Origin: Clostridium fallax
GTDB taxonomy: Bacteria > Bacillota > Clostridia > Clostridiales > Clostridiaceae
DNA: 64,000 nucleotides
Assembly: GCF_900129365.1 (NCBI RefSeq)
Contig: NZ_FQVM01000008.1
Span: 35,870-99,869, forward strand
Reading direction: 5' to 3'
Part shown: piece after piece, positions 52,356 through 60,985 of the stretch
How the letters are laid out: each line of letters opens with the position of its first letter
Numbering within the stretch: position 1 is the stretch's first letter
Notes under the pieces: model-generated
Told to the model about the DNA's origin: nothing
Database searches by the model: none
What the model saw: the letters and a program-made list of their open reading frames with translations, nothing else
Translations under genes and position numbers: made by a program

Positions 52356-53609
52356 TTATAGAACTCTTCTTCCTTCAACAAATCCATATATAGGTCCAAC
52401 TTTTACAACATCACCAGTTCTTGGTGCATGTATCATTTGACCATTTCCAACATAAATACCAACGTGTCCATATCCGTTAGTAAGAACTAAATCTCCTGGT
52501 TGAAGATTTCCCCATGAAACTGAAGTTCCTGCATATCTTTGTTCATAAGTTGTTCTTCCAAGGCTTATTCCAAAATGCCTAAATACATATGATGTAAATC
52601 CTGAACAGTCAAAGCTACTTGGTCCTGTAGCTCCATATACATATGGTGCACCACGGAAATTATATGCATAATTTATTACTGCTGAAGCTGAAGCTGATGC
52701 TGGAGCTGATCCTGCATTTCCACCACCTCTATTTGGGCTACTTGGTTTTGATGCTGCTACTGAAGCTGCTGCTGCTGCCTTTAAATCGTCAATACGTTTA
52801 ACAGCTTTATCAATAGCTTGTTGTGCTTCATTATCTACAACAGTACTAACTAATGAAGTTCTAACTTTCTTTATCATGCTAATTGCATTTTGTAAATCTT
52901 CTATTGAGCTTGAATTGCTATCGATTACTGATACTGGATATTGTATTAAAGGTCTTTCACTTTCAGTTAAATCTACAGCTATCTTACTTCTCTCTTCTTT
53001 TAATTCATCTACAAATTTTTGTTGCTCGTCTTTTTTAACGTTTAACTCATCAAGTTTCTTTTGATTTTCAGCATTTAAATTTTCCAATTCTTTATTCTTA
53101 TCTTGTAACTCTTTAACTTTATTATCAAGTTGAGATTTCTTTTGGAAAATTTCGTCTATAACTTGCTTGTCCATACTCATAATTTTTCCAACAGCCTGTG
53201 CTTTTGTTAAGAAATCACCAACACTTTTTGAGCTTAATAAAATAGCTAAATAATTTTCTTGTCCACCAGTTTTATAGATAGCTCTCATTCTATCACCAAA
53301 AACCTCTTCCTTTTTAGCTAATTCTTCTTTTGCCTTATCAATTTCTTTTTCTGTTGCCGCTACATCTTCTTTTACTTTTTCTATTTTTTGATTATTGTTT
53401 TGTATATCTATAGCTATTGGTTGTATTTGTATGTCTAACTCATCAATTTTACTAGTTAAGTCATTAATCTTATTATTTACGTCAGCATATTTATCTCTAT
53501 TTTCTTGGATAACCTTTTGCTGTTCACTTGTAGGTGCAGCCATTGCTGTAAAGCTTGTACCGCATAGAATAGTTACAGCTATTAATGAAGTTATAATTTT
53601 TCTATTCAT
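52356..53609 (-). CDS. Secreted peptidoglycan hydrolase, coiled coil + NlpC/P60
   Basis: A 417-residue secreted protein: signal peptide (MNRKIITSLIAVTILCG..AMA, cut after ~24), a long coiled coil (~30-250, PcsB/CwlO-like), an Ala/Ser-rich linker (~270-310) and an NlpC/P60 endopeptidase with catalytic Cys in FDCSGFTSY, His in GHVGIYVG and a third polar site in MIHAPRTGD. It cuts wall peptides. Proteins of this layout are activated by FtsEX through the coiled coil, and ftsEX is in this window, so a functional link is likely but inferred. Confidence 0.93.
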   Translation of the reverse strand: MNRKIITSLIAVTILCGTSFTAMAAPTSEQQKVIQENRDKYADVNNKINDLTSKIDELDIQIQPIAIDIQNNNQKIEKVKEDVAATEKEIDKAKEELAKKEEVFGDRMRAIYKTGGQENYLAILLSSKSVGDFLTKAQAVGKIMSMDKQVIDEIFQKKSQLDNKVKELQDKNKELENLNAENQKKLDELNVKKDEQQKFVDELKEERSKIAVDLTESERPLIQYPVSVIDSNSSSIEDLQNAISMIKKVRTSLVSTVVDNEAQQAIDKAVKRIDDLKAAAAASVAASKPSSPNRGGGNAGSAPASASASAVINYAYNFRGAPYVYGATGPSSFDCSGFTSYVFRHFGISLGRTTYEQRYAGTSVSWGNLQPGDLVLTNGYGHVGIYVGNGQMIHAPRTGDVVKVGPIYGFVEGRRVL

Positions 53610-53947
53610 ACTCTTTTATTTCAGCTTTTATACAATTATATAAAAACTGCTCCCTCCCCTTTAAATGTTCTACATCCAAAATTATATCACTAAACTATTA
53701 AGTTCTACAAGTTAAAAATCTTTCAAAATTGTTACAAAAATTGAATGTTAACAATTTCTTTACTTTATTTTAAGTAAATTTATCTTATATATCTAAATTT
53801 ATGCAAAAAAATAATATATAATGTGATAAATATCTTCCTTAATTTCTTTATTGTTGAAATAGATACATTATTGAATTAAAATAGATATGTATGTTTAAAA
53901 CTTTTCATTTAACAATGGTTAAGTATCCTAAAGAGAGGTGTTATTAA
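53610..53947. other. Intergenic region between divergent genes
   Basis: Carries the leaders of the NlpC/P60 gene and femX. No gene or clear RNA fold is seen. Confidence 0.45.
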
Positions 53948-55285
53948 TTGTATATTTTTAAGGAAATAAATTGGGATGATGTAAATAAATTTAATAATGT
54001 TAACAAAAAAGGACATATATTTCAAACTTCTTATTGGGCTAATGTAAAGAAAGATTGGCAAGTGAAATATTTTGGTGGTTTTGATGAAAGTAATAATCTA
54101 GTATTAACTGCCATGATGTTATTAAGAAAAGCTCCTTATATAAACGCCTATATGGGATATGTACCTAGAGGTTTTACTTGTGATTATAATAATAAACAAT
54201 TGCTTATAGAATTTACTGAGTACTTAAGAGGGTTTGCCAAAGAAAATAAAATTTCTTTTATAACTATAGATCCCGATATACATTTTGCTGAAAACGAAAA
54301 AACTATTATTGAAGGCGAAGAAATTAAAAACTTTTTAAGAAGCTTAGGTTATAGAAATAGTGACAGTAAAAATTTTGAGGGAATACAACCAAACTTTGTC
54401 TTTAGACTTAATCTTCCTAAATTAGATTCAAAGGAAGATTCTAAAAAAAGTGTATTTAAACAATTCTCATCAAAAACAAGATATAATATAAAAGTTGCTG
54501 AAGAAAGAGGTTTATCAGTAGAAGTATATGATAAAGAAAATATAAACGATTCAGTTTTAACAGCTTTTCATGACATAATGGTAACCACTGGAAAAAGGGA
54601 TAACTTTATAGTTCGTCATAAAGAATACTTTGAAGATATGATAAATTATTTAGCACCTCATTGTCGTTTATATATGATTAAATACAGTTATGATAAAGAT
54701 TTTAAAAATCTAAATGAGAAATTAAAGAAGCAAGAACAAGCAAAAGAAAGAGCATTAAATAAAATAGAAGATTTAAAAGTAAAACTTGATGCAGAAGAAG
54801 ATCAAGATAAAAAGGAAAGAATACAAAAAAAATTACATGACCAAGAAAATAGATTAAAGGAAAGCACTAGACAAATAGAAGGCTTTAACAAAAAAATCGA
54901 AGAAATAAAACCATTCGAAGGTAAAGAAGTTTATCTATCTGGTTCTATATACCTTTATTATGAAGGTAAAGCTTGGTATTTATATGGAGCTTCAGAAAAT
55001 ATTTTAAGGGATACTATGCCAAACTTTTTAATGCAATGGGCAATGATAACTGATAGTATTGATTTAAATTGTTATTTATATGACTTTAGAGGCGTTTCAG
55101 GAGACCTAAATCCTGAAAATCCACTATACGGCCTATATAAGTTTAAAAAAGGCTTTAATGGAGATTTTGTAGAGTTTATAGGTGAATTTGATTTAGTTAT
55201 AAATTCCTTCATTTATAATGCGTACAAAAAAGCTTTTCCTAAGTTTAAAGAAATCAGAAATAAATTAATGAATAAAAAGCAATAG
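53948..55285 (+). CDS. FemX/FemAB-family aminoacyltransferase
   Basis: A 445-residue FemAB enzyme that adds an amino acid from tRNA to lipid II, starting the peptidoglycan cross-bridge. It has GNAT-like domains (FQTSYWANVKKDWQVKYFGGF, AYMGYVPRGFTCDY, FKQFSSKTRYNIKVAEERGL, WYLYGASENILRDTMPNFLMQWAMI, YDFRGVSGDLNPENPLYGLYKFKKGF) and a charged coiled-coil insertion (~250-320) characteristic of Fem proteins, which resembles seryl-tRNA synthetase arms. The start codon is TTG at 53948 with AGAGAGGTG upstream. The amino acid transferred cannot be read from sequence. Confidence 0.94.
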   Translation: MYIFKEINWDDVNKFNNVNKKGHIFQTSYWANVKKDWQVKYFGGFDESNNLVLTAMMLLRKAPYINAYMGYVPRGFTCDYNNKQLLIEFTEYLRGFAKENKISFITIDPDIHFAENEKTIIEGEEIKNFLRSLGYRNSDSKNFEGIQPNFVFRLNLPKLDSKEDSKKSVFKQFSSKTRYNIKVAEERGLSVEVYDKENINDSVLTAFHDIMVTTGKRDNFIVRHKEYFEDMINYLAPHCRLYMIKYSYDKDFKNLNEKLKKQEQAKERALNKIEDLKVKLDAEEDQDKKERIQKKLHDQENRLKESTRQIEGFNKKIEEIKPFEGKEVYLSGSIYLYYEGKAWYLYGASENILRDTMPNFLMQWAMITDSIDLNCYLYDFRGVSGDLNPENPLYGLYKFKKGFNGDFVEFIGEFDLVINSFIYNAYKKAFPKFKEIRNKLMNKKQ

Positions 55286-55336
55286 ATATAATAAAAATAG
55301 ACTGTTTTAAAACAGTCTATTTTTATTATATCTATT
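55281..55336 (+). terminator. Terminator after femX (56-bp spacer-less palindrome)
   Basis: Perfect 28-bp arms (55281-55308 and 55309-55336, centre ACTGTTTT|AAAACAGT) that begin within the last femX codons and include its stop. Confidence 0.75.
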
Positions 55337-55381
55337 TAAAATTTTTGTAAAATAATGCAATCATTCTTAAAATCACTTCTA

Positions 55382-55936
55382 CTAAGAAATTTCAATTATA
55401 TTCATTATATTATTAATAACACTTAATGGTAATTGTTCTTTTAATGCTCTATTTAATAAATCTACTCTTTTTATTCCATTAAGTTTTAAATACTTTTCTA
55501 TAAGCCCTACCTTATTTTCTCTACCTTTAATTAATTGATATATAACATACCAATCCTCTAAAGCAGTAAAAGGAATTTTTATCCCATCTATAATTTCTAT
55601 ACTAGAAATAGATTTATTATCAAATATGTATCTATATTTACCATTCTCATGATTAATAGTAAACCCTGCCATAATATCTATATCTATACCATTTACCACA
55701 TATTCATAAAAATATTCTGTAGAGTAAATTTCTATCTTTTCACTTTTTCTTTTTTCTCCTATAGATTTTAATATTAAATCTATAGTTTCAATATCCTTTA
55801 TATCAACTAAAATATCTATATCATTAGGTCTAGTTATTAAATCATATTTTTTTAATAAAATAGATGCTCCTACTGCCCAATTAATATTATTATCATTAAA
55901 AATTTTTCCAATATATTTTAAAGTATCAAAAATCAT
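55382..55936 (-). CDS. Nucleotidyltransferase-fold protein
   Basis: A 184-residue protein with a minimal nucleotidyltransferase pattern: WAVGASILLKKYDLITRPNDIDILVDI (Gly-Ala-Ser, then the DID metal pair at ~residues 39-41) and a later DIDIMAGF. It resembles stand-alone nucleotidyltransferases of the MNT type, but no HEPN partner gene is adjacent. Its substrate is unknown. Monocistronic. Confidence 0.72.
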   Translation of the reverse strand: MIFDTLKYIGKIFNDNNINWAVGASILLKKYDLITRPNDIDILVDIKDIETIDLILKSIGEKRKSEKIEIYSTEYFYEYVVNGIDIDIMAGFTINHENGKYRYIFDNKSISSIEIIDGIKIPFTALEDWYVIYQLIKGRENKVGLIEKYLKLNGIKRVDLLNRALKEQLPLSVINNIMNIIEIS

Positions 55937-56062
55937 ATTTTATCTTCTCCCTTTCTTTTAAAAGTAAAGATATTATTATTTTATTATATACTTTTAATTA
56001 TAATTATAAAAAATATAGAATAAATAGCTTACTAAATAAGTTATTTATTCTATATTTAAAAT

Positions 56063-56362
56063 TTATCTATATTTTCTTCCTATAATAGCCTGAGATATAG
56101 ATGCAGTAAACATTGAAACTATAAATAAAATTACAAATACCTTGCTATAGGAAGGTATGAAAGCATCTAAGCAACTTAATATAAATCCTATTATTCCTAT
56201 AAATGAATAAAAGCTTCCATTAAATTTTATGTATCCCTCTGGGTTTTTCATTATACCTGAATTTTTTATCTTATTTTTAAGTTTACTGCTAAATAATAAT
56301 ACTAATCCTAGTATTAAAAAACCAGCACTTCCTATTAACATAACTAAAGTAGTTAATTTCAT
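56063..56362 (-). CDS. Small membrane protein (DUF3784-like)
   Basis: A 99-residue protein with three membrane segments (~5-24, ~50-68, ~73-92) separated by a basic loop with GIMKNPEGYIKFN. The pattern fits DUF3784, small proteins of unknown function. GGAGG precedes the ATG. Confidence 0.65.
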   Translation of the reverse strand: MKLTTLVMLIGSAGFLILGLVLLFSSKLKNKIKNSGIMKNPEGYIKFNGSFYSFIGIIGFILSCLDAFIPSYSKVFVILFIVSMFTASISQAIIGRKYR

Positions 56363-56447
56363 TACAAATCCTCCTAAAATTATTAATTCTAAAGGATATT
56401 ATATCAAACTTATCTAATATTAAAAATTAATTTTTAAAAATTTATTA

Positions 56448-56476
56448 TTGACATATATAATTTAATTATATATAAT
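56448..56476 (+). promoter_or_regulatory. tRNA-Pro promoter
   Basis: Consensus TTGACA (56448-56453), 17-base spacer, TATAAT (56471-56476), 12 bases before the tRNA. Confidence 0.9.
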
Positions 56477-56488
56477 ATTAATTGTTGC

Positions 56489-56564
56489 CGGGGTGTGGCG
56501 CAGATGGGAGCGCGCGTGGTTTGGGACCATGAGGTCGCAGGTTCGATCCCTGTCACCCCGACCA
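56489..56564 (+). tRNA. tRNA-Pro (anticodon TGG)
   Basis: Cloverleaf with acceptor CGGGGTG/CACCCCG, D stem GCGC/GCGC, anticodon stem CGTGG/CCATG around TTTGGGA (anticodon TGG), T arm GCAGG-TTCGATC-CCTGT and an encoded CCA end. Confidence 0.97.
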
Positions 56565-56597
56565 AAAGGAATTGCAAATGCAATTCCTTTTTTTATT
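56564..56597 (+). terminator. Terminator after tRNA-Pro
   Basis: 12-bp stem AAAGGAATTGCA / TGCAATTCCTTT (56565-56576 and 56579-56590) with a run of T. Confidence 0.9.
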
Positions 56598-56627
56598 TTA
56601 TTTATAAATTCATTCTAAAATCAATAT

Positions 56628-56762
56628 TTAATCCATATAATCATTTAATCTCTTATTCCTTAAAGAAATATAAAACTCCTCTTCTTTTTTAGCAGCATTA
56701 CATAAAGATAAATTAAAAATAAATATTATAATCCATCCTATTATTAATAGAATATATACCAT
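56628..56762 (-). CDS. 44-residue single-pass membrane protein
   Basis: A short reading frame beginning MVYILLIIGWIIIFIFNLSL and ending KKEEEFYISLRNKRLNDYMD: one membrane helix then a charged tail. AAGGTG lies 7 bases before the ATG. It lies between tRNA-Pro and the HAD gene. No family is recognised; the ribosome binding site and membrane-like composition are the only support. Confidence 0.5.
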   Translation of the reverse strand: MVYILLIIGWIIIFIFNLSLCNAAKKEEEFYISLRNKRLNDYMD

Positions 56763-56883
56763 TTTTATCACCTTATTCCTTTTAAGTATTATAATTAAAT
56801 ATTTTTATCAATTTATTAAAATTTATACTTATTTAATTTGAGTTTGATTAATTAAACTGTTAAACTCAAAAGGAGGTGATTTT

Positions 56884-57531
56884 ATGCTAAATAATATTAA
56901 AGCGGCAATATTTGATTTAGATGGTACTTTAGCAGACTCTATGTGGGTTTGGAAGAAAATAGATATAGATTTTTTAAATGATAGAAATTTAAATGCGCCT
57001 AAAAATCTTATTAGCGATATATGTCATTTAAGCTTTGAACAGTGTGCATCATATTTTAAAGAAAGATTCAATCTAACTGAATCTGTACAAGATATTATGA
57101 CTTGTTGGCACAACATGGCCTATGAAAACTATAAAGAAAAGGTAAAATTAAAATCCGGTGCCAAGAATCTTCTATTACATTTAAAAAGTTGTGGAATAAA
57201 GATAGCTCTTGCAACTTCTAATTCAAAACCTCTTCTTGAGGCCACTTTAAAAGCAAATGGAATATACGATCTATTTGATGTTATAACTACTACTGATGAG
57301 GTTTTAAGAGGTAAAAACTTTCCCGACGTATATCTTTTAACAGCTAAGAAATTAAATGTAAACCCTAAAGATTGCATAGTTTTTGAAGATATATTGCCAG
57401 CAGTAAAGGGTGCTAAGTCCGCTGGAATGAAAGTTATTGCAGTTTATGATGAACACTCACTAGATCAAATGCCTTATTTAAAAGAAGAAGCTGATAAATA
57501 TATTAATAATTTTGATGAATTAGCAATATAA
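56884..57531 (+). CDS. HAD-superfamily phosphatase (subfamily IA)
   Basis: A 215-residue hydrolase with the four HAD motifs: nucleophile FDLDGTLADS (~11-20), ALATSNSKP (~108), a lysine in RGKNFPDVYL and FEDILPAVKGAKSAGMKVI (~165-185). The helical cap is of the beta-phosphoglucomutase/phosphatase type. The substrate is unknown. AAAGGAGGTGATTTT precedes the ATG. Confidence 0.9.
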   Translation: MLNNIKAAIFDLDGTLADSMWVWKKIDIDFLNDRNLNAPKNLISDICHLSFEQCASYFKERFNLTESVQDIMTCWHNMAYENYKEKVKLKSGAKNLLLHLKSCGIKIALATSNSKPLLEATLKANGIYDLFDVITTTDEVLRGKNFPDVYLLTAKKLNVNPKDCIVFEDILPAVKGAKSAGMKVIAVYDEHSLDQMPYLKEEADKYINNFDELAI

Positions 57532-57575
57532 AATAAAAGAACAGATTCTTAAGAATCTGTTCTTTTATTTTATAT
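57526..57575 (+). terminator. Terminator after the HAD gene (50-bp spacer-less palindrome)
   Basis: Perfect 25-bp arms (57526-57550 and 57551-57575, centre CAGATTCTT|AAGAATCTG) overlapping the stop codon. Confidence 0.78.
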
Positions 57576-57631
57576 AAAGATAATTTTTATAATATATTAA
57601 ATCTAATATTTAAATAAAAACTTTTTAACCA

Positions 57632-58732
57632 TTAAATAATATCTTTATATAACTTTTCTAAGTCTTTTATATATATATCTATATCATACTGTTCTTTAAG
57701 TTTCTTATAAGCATTACTAGCTTTTATCTTAAATTCATCCCTATTCAATAAAGCATCTTTCATAGCTAAAACCATGTTTTCTTTATTTCTTTCTTTCAAA
57801 ACTATTCCATATTCATTAGAAGATATTAGTTCATTAACTCCTGCTACAGGTGTTGAAATTATAGGTATATTCATAGCTATACTTTCTAATATCACCATAG
57901 GAAGTCCTTCCCTTACAGATGATAATACAAAGCAATCCATTATATTCATATATTCATAAACATTTCTTTTAAATCCTGTAAATATTATTTTATCCCTTAT
58001 TCCTAATCTTTCAGCTTGTATCTTAAGGTTTTCTCTTTCATCTCCATCTCCAACTATAAGAAGCTTAACATTATCCCTTTCTTTTAATATATCATTAAAT
58101 GCATTAATTAATAGATCTATCCCCTTTAAAGGTATAAGCCTTCCTACATATCCAAAAATAAAATCATCTTCTTTTATATCAAGTTCATCTTTAACTATAT
58201 TTTTCTCTCTAATCTTAATATTATTAAATTCATTAAAATTAAAAGCATTACTTTTTACTACGAACTTATTTGAATTTATTTTCTTATTATAAGTTAAATA
58301 ATAATCTTTTACTTTATTAGAACAAGCTATATTCATTGCATACTTACTTCTAAAAAATCCATCTATTTTTTTCATAGCACCATTTCCTTTTAGCCAAGGA
58401 TATGTTCCATGCAAATGAGATATTACTGGAATATTACTACTGCTTGCTAAATATCCTGCTATAGAAGGCTTTACATCATGACCATGTATAATATCTATAT
58501 TGTTTTTTTTAGCAAAATTTTTTAATTTTAATATTTCAAATGGATTTAATGAAGATATATTAAAAATATGTGTTTCTATACCTTTTTCTTCATAATATTT
58601 TTTTAATTCTTCTCCAGCACAAATAGCTATTGGTTTAAAATCTTCTGTTAAATTAGAACATATATCTGATACAACCTTCTCTGCTCCACTTAGCCTTCCA
58701 GTAGATACAATATGCATCACTTTTTTAGTCAT
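57632..58732 (-). CDS. Glycosyltransferase family 4
   Basis: A 366-residue GT-B enzyme: N-terminal acceptor domain (MHIVSTGRLSGAEKVVSDIC, IIHGHDVKPSIAGYLA) and C-terminal nucleotide-sugar domain (FGYVGRLIPLKGIDLLINAF, IVGDGDERENLK, SSVREGLPMVILESIAMNIPIIST with the EX7E motif). It lies immediately after the LicD fragments and probably builds a surface polysaccharide or teichoic acid. Sugar specificity unknown. Confidence 0.92.
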   Translation of the reverse strand: MTKKVMHIVSTGRLSGAEKVVSDICSNLTEDFKPIAICAGEELKKYYEEKGIETHIFNISSLNPFEILKLKNFAKKNNIDIIHGHDVKPSIAGYLASSSNIPVISHLHGTYPWLKGNGAMKKIDGFFRSKYAMNIACSNKVKDYYLTYNKKINSNKFVVKSNAFNFNEFNNIKIREKNIVKDELDIKEDDFIFGYVGRLIPLKGIDLLINAFNDILKERDNVKLLIVGDGDERENLKIQAERLGIRDKIIFTGFKRNVYEYMNIMDCFVLSSVREGLPMVILESIAMNIPIISTPVAGVNELISSNEYGIVLKERNKENMVLAMKDALLNRDEFKIKASNAYKKLKEQYDIDIYIKDLEKLYKDII

Positions 58733-58734
58733 AA

Positions 58735-59121
58735 TTATTTCACCTCAAAACCTTTATTTAACTCCTTAATTTCATCCTCTGTTAAAATAGGTTTTAATCC
58801 TAAATTATGAGGAATTCTTTGATTTTCTGGAGGTAATTTCATATAGTCTCCAAAAGTGGCTTTTAAAAAATTATCATAGTTATTTGGAGCTAAAAATTTA
58901 CTATCTTCAAACTTTACTTCTACTAAAGGAAATATATCATTTTTATTATAAAATCCAGTCCAATACATTACATCTACGCCATCACCTACAAGATTACTAT
59001 TACTTGAAGTTATCTCTTTAGCTATCTTATATCTTTTTAACTTTAACTTTTTAAATACTTTTTCTTTACTCATAAAAGTTATAGGAAAGCATAATATTTT
59101 AACCATTAGTTTTGATAACAT
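58735..59121 (-). CDS. LicD-family phosphocholine transferase, C-terminal fragment (frameshifted)
   Basis: A 128-residue frame carrying the C-terminal half of LicD proteins (DVMYWTGFYNKNDIFPLVEVKFEDSKF, APNNYDNFLKATFGDYMKLPPENQR). Its first ATG (59121) lies at the A6 tract where the N-terminal frame departs, and no Shine-Dalgarno stands before it. It is the second half of a broken licD rather than an independent gene. Removing one A from the tract joins the two. Confidence 0.85.
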   Translation of the reverse strand: MLSKLMVKILCFPITFMSKEKVFKKLKLKRYKIAKEITSSNSNLVGDGVDVMYWTGFYNKNDIFPLVEVKFEDSKFLAPNNYDNFLKATFGDYMKLPPENQRIPHNLGLKPILTEDEIKELNKGFEVK

Positions 59122-59683
59122 TTTTTATAAGTAATTTAGGTGACTTTATAGTCTCAAAGGGCTCCTTTACAAGAGTATATAATCTATGAATTCTTTTATA
59201 TTTATTTTTATATATTAAAACTTTTTCTTTATCATTTATATATTCATCTAAAGGAAAAATATCTATAAATATTCCCCTATGATAATTCCCTGGCTTATAT
59301 TCTTCTATTTTACTTTTTCTATCCCTAACTTTAATCCACGGCATATCATATTCTGTATCTGTTTCATTAGTTTGTAAAAACATATCCTTTGGAAGTTCAA
59401 TTTTAGCTACTTTAATGAATCTCTCCATATCCTCTCTCATCATAGCAATATCTATATCATCATCCCAAGGAATAAATCCTCCATGTCTTATAGCACCTAA
59501 TAAAGTTCCACCATGAAGGCAATATTTTATGTCATTTTTTCTACATATATAATCAACAATTTTTAGAATCCTAAGCATTACTAGTTGAGATTCTCTTAAA
59601 ACGTCTTTTTCTTTTCCTCTGCAGTCTGGAAACATTTCATCAAAATTATCCAAACTTTCATTGTCTATTGTTCTCCTATTCAT
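59099..59683 (-). CDS. LicD-family phosphocholine transferase, N-terminal fragment (frameshifted)
   Basis: 194 residues with the LicD nucleotidyltransferase core: KYCLHGGTLLGAIRHGGFIPWDDDIDIAMMRED (~53-85, including the DDDID metal site) and RGIFIDIFPLDEY (~135). After ~185 residues the frame ends in VIKTNG-stop, while the homologous continuation is in the +1 frame from the A6 tract at 59121-59126. LicD moves phosphocholine from CDP-choline to a glycopolymer. It belongs with licA/B/C at 39-43 kb. Confidence 0.87.
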   Translation of the reverse strand: MNRRTIDNESLDNFDEMFPDCRGKEKDVLRESQLVMLRILKIVDYICRKNDIKYCLHGGTLLGAIRHGGFIPWDDDIDIAMMREDMERFIKVAKIELPKDMFLQTNETDTEYDMPWIKVRDRKSKIEEYKPGNYHRGIFIDIFPLDEYINDKEKVLIYKNKYKRIHRLYTLVKEPFETIKSPKLLIKNVIKTNG

Positions 59684-59734
59684 TAGCTTTCCTCCAAAAA
59701 AACTAAAATTTTAATTTAATTATTATAGATTATT

Positions 59735-60817
59735 TTAAGATAAGCTTTTAAATATCTTTTCATATTTTTCACTTACAGTATCCCAATTAAACATTTTTTC
59801 CACTTTTTTACACCCCTCAATAGCTTTTATATTATTGTTATTTAAGGCTTCAATAATTACATCTGATAAATTATTATTTTTATACTCATAAAAATAAACT
59901 TCTTTATCAGTAAAATACTTAGCAATTGGCAATAATTTTGATAAAATTACATTCTTGCCACTTAGAAGCGCTTCAACAATAGATATGCCAAAGGTTTCAA
60001 ACTTACTTATTTGAATATATAAATCTATATTGTTATATACAGCAAAAAGGTTTGCAGGTTTCATAAGCTCCTTAAATATTATTCCTTCACAATCCTTATA
60101 CTTATCTATAATCTTCTTACTATATTCAGTTGTAGTTTCTCCTATAACTATTAAGTTAGCTTTATGTGATATGGTCTTATTATTTTTAAAAGTTTCTAAA
60201 ATTTCTTCTATATTTTTTATTTTTCTTATACCTATAGTTAAAATATTTTTTTTATTATTTCTTATGTTTAACTCTTTTTTAAAATCAAAGTCTTTATTAC
60301 TTTCTATTTTATTTACTCCATTAGGAATAACGACTACATTATTAAGTTCTAAATTTTTATAGTAATTAGCCAATTCCTTTTTTGTTTTTTCAGAAACAAC
60401 AATTACCTTATCGCATGATTTTAATAAAAGTTTTTCTATAAAAATGCTTAAACTACTAAATGATTTATTTATTTCGTGTTCTTTTTTTACTATTCCATGT
60501 GCAGTATAAACTAATTTAAATTTATATCTTAATTTAAGCCATATAAGACTTAAGGCTATTTTAGAATAATATCTTGCAAAATAAACAACATCTATATTAT
60601 TATCCCTTATAAAGTTCCCTAATTGATTTAAATTTCCTCTAATTATATTTTTATCCCTCTCAATAAGATCAGTTTCATTTTCTAAATTTAAAGAGAAAAA
60701 ATAATAATTATCTTGAGAGTTTTTCCTTAATCTATTAAATAAAGCATTTCCCACTCTTTTAGGAGCAGAAACAGTTTTTAATTCATCTTCACGTATACCT
60801 ACAAATGCTATATTCAT
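59735..60817 (-). CDS. Glycosyltransferase family 4
   Basis: A 360-residue GT-B enzyme: VVYFARYYSKIALSLIWL and KLVYTAHGIVKKEHE in the acceptor domain, VIPNGVNKIESNKDF linker, ILTIGIRKIKNIEEILETF and ISKFETFGISIVEALLSGKNVIL (EX7E) in the donor domain. It lies between wzy-like and licD genes; probably acts on the same polymer. Confidence 0.9.
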   Translation of the reverse strand: MNIAFVGIREDELKTVSAPKRVGNALFNRLRKNSQDNYYFFSLNLENETDLIERDKNIIRGNLNQLGNFIRDNNIDVVYFARYYSKIALSLIWLKLRYKFKLVYTAHGIVKKEHEINKSFSSLSIFIEKLLLKSCDKVIVVSEKTKKELANYYKNLELNNVVVIPNGVNKIESNKDFDFKKELNIRNNKKNILTIGIRKIKNIEEILETFKNNKTISHKANLIVIGETTTEYSKKIIDKYKDCEGIIFKELMKPANLFAVYNNIDLYIQISKFETFGISIVEALLSGKNVILSKLLPIAKYFTDKEVYFYEYKNNNLSDVIIEALNNNNIKAIEGCKKVEKMFNWDTVSEKYEKIFKSLS

Positions 60818-60934
60818 AAAATAATCTCCTTTTATGTAAATACTAATTTTAATTATAATATTAAAATATTATTGTAACAAATAGATTCTTTATTTATTAT
60901 TTAAAATTTTTAAATATCTTATAATATAAAAGTA

Positions 60935-60985
60935 AATAATAAAGAACAACCTATAGCTAAAATCTATAAGTTGTTCTTTATTATT
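60935..60985 (-). terminator. Terminator after the O-antigen-ligase-like gene
   Basis: 16-bp perfect arms AATAATAAAGAACAAC / GTTGTTCTTTATTATT (60935-60950 and 60970-60985) with inner CTATAG pairing, overlapping the stop codon. Confidence 0.82.

Noticed and set aside
56495..56692. A 65-codon plus-strand frame running through tRNA-Pro
   Set aside because: It reads through the tRNA and its terminator, so it is an accidental frame.
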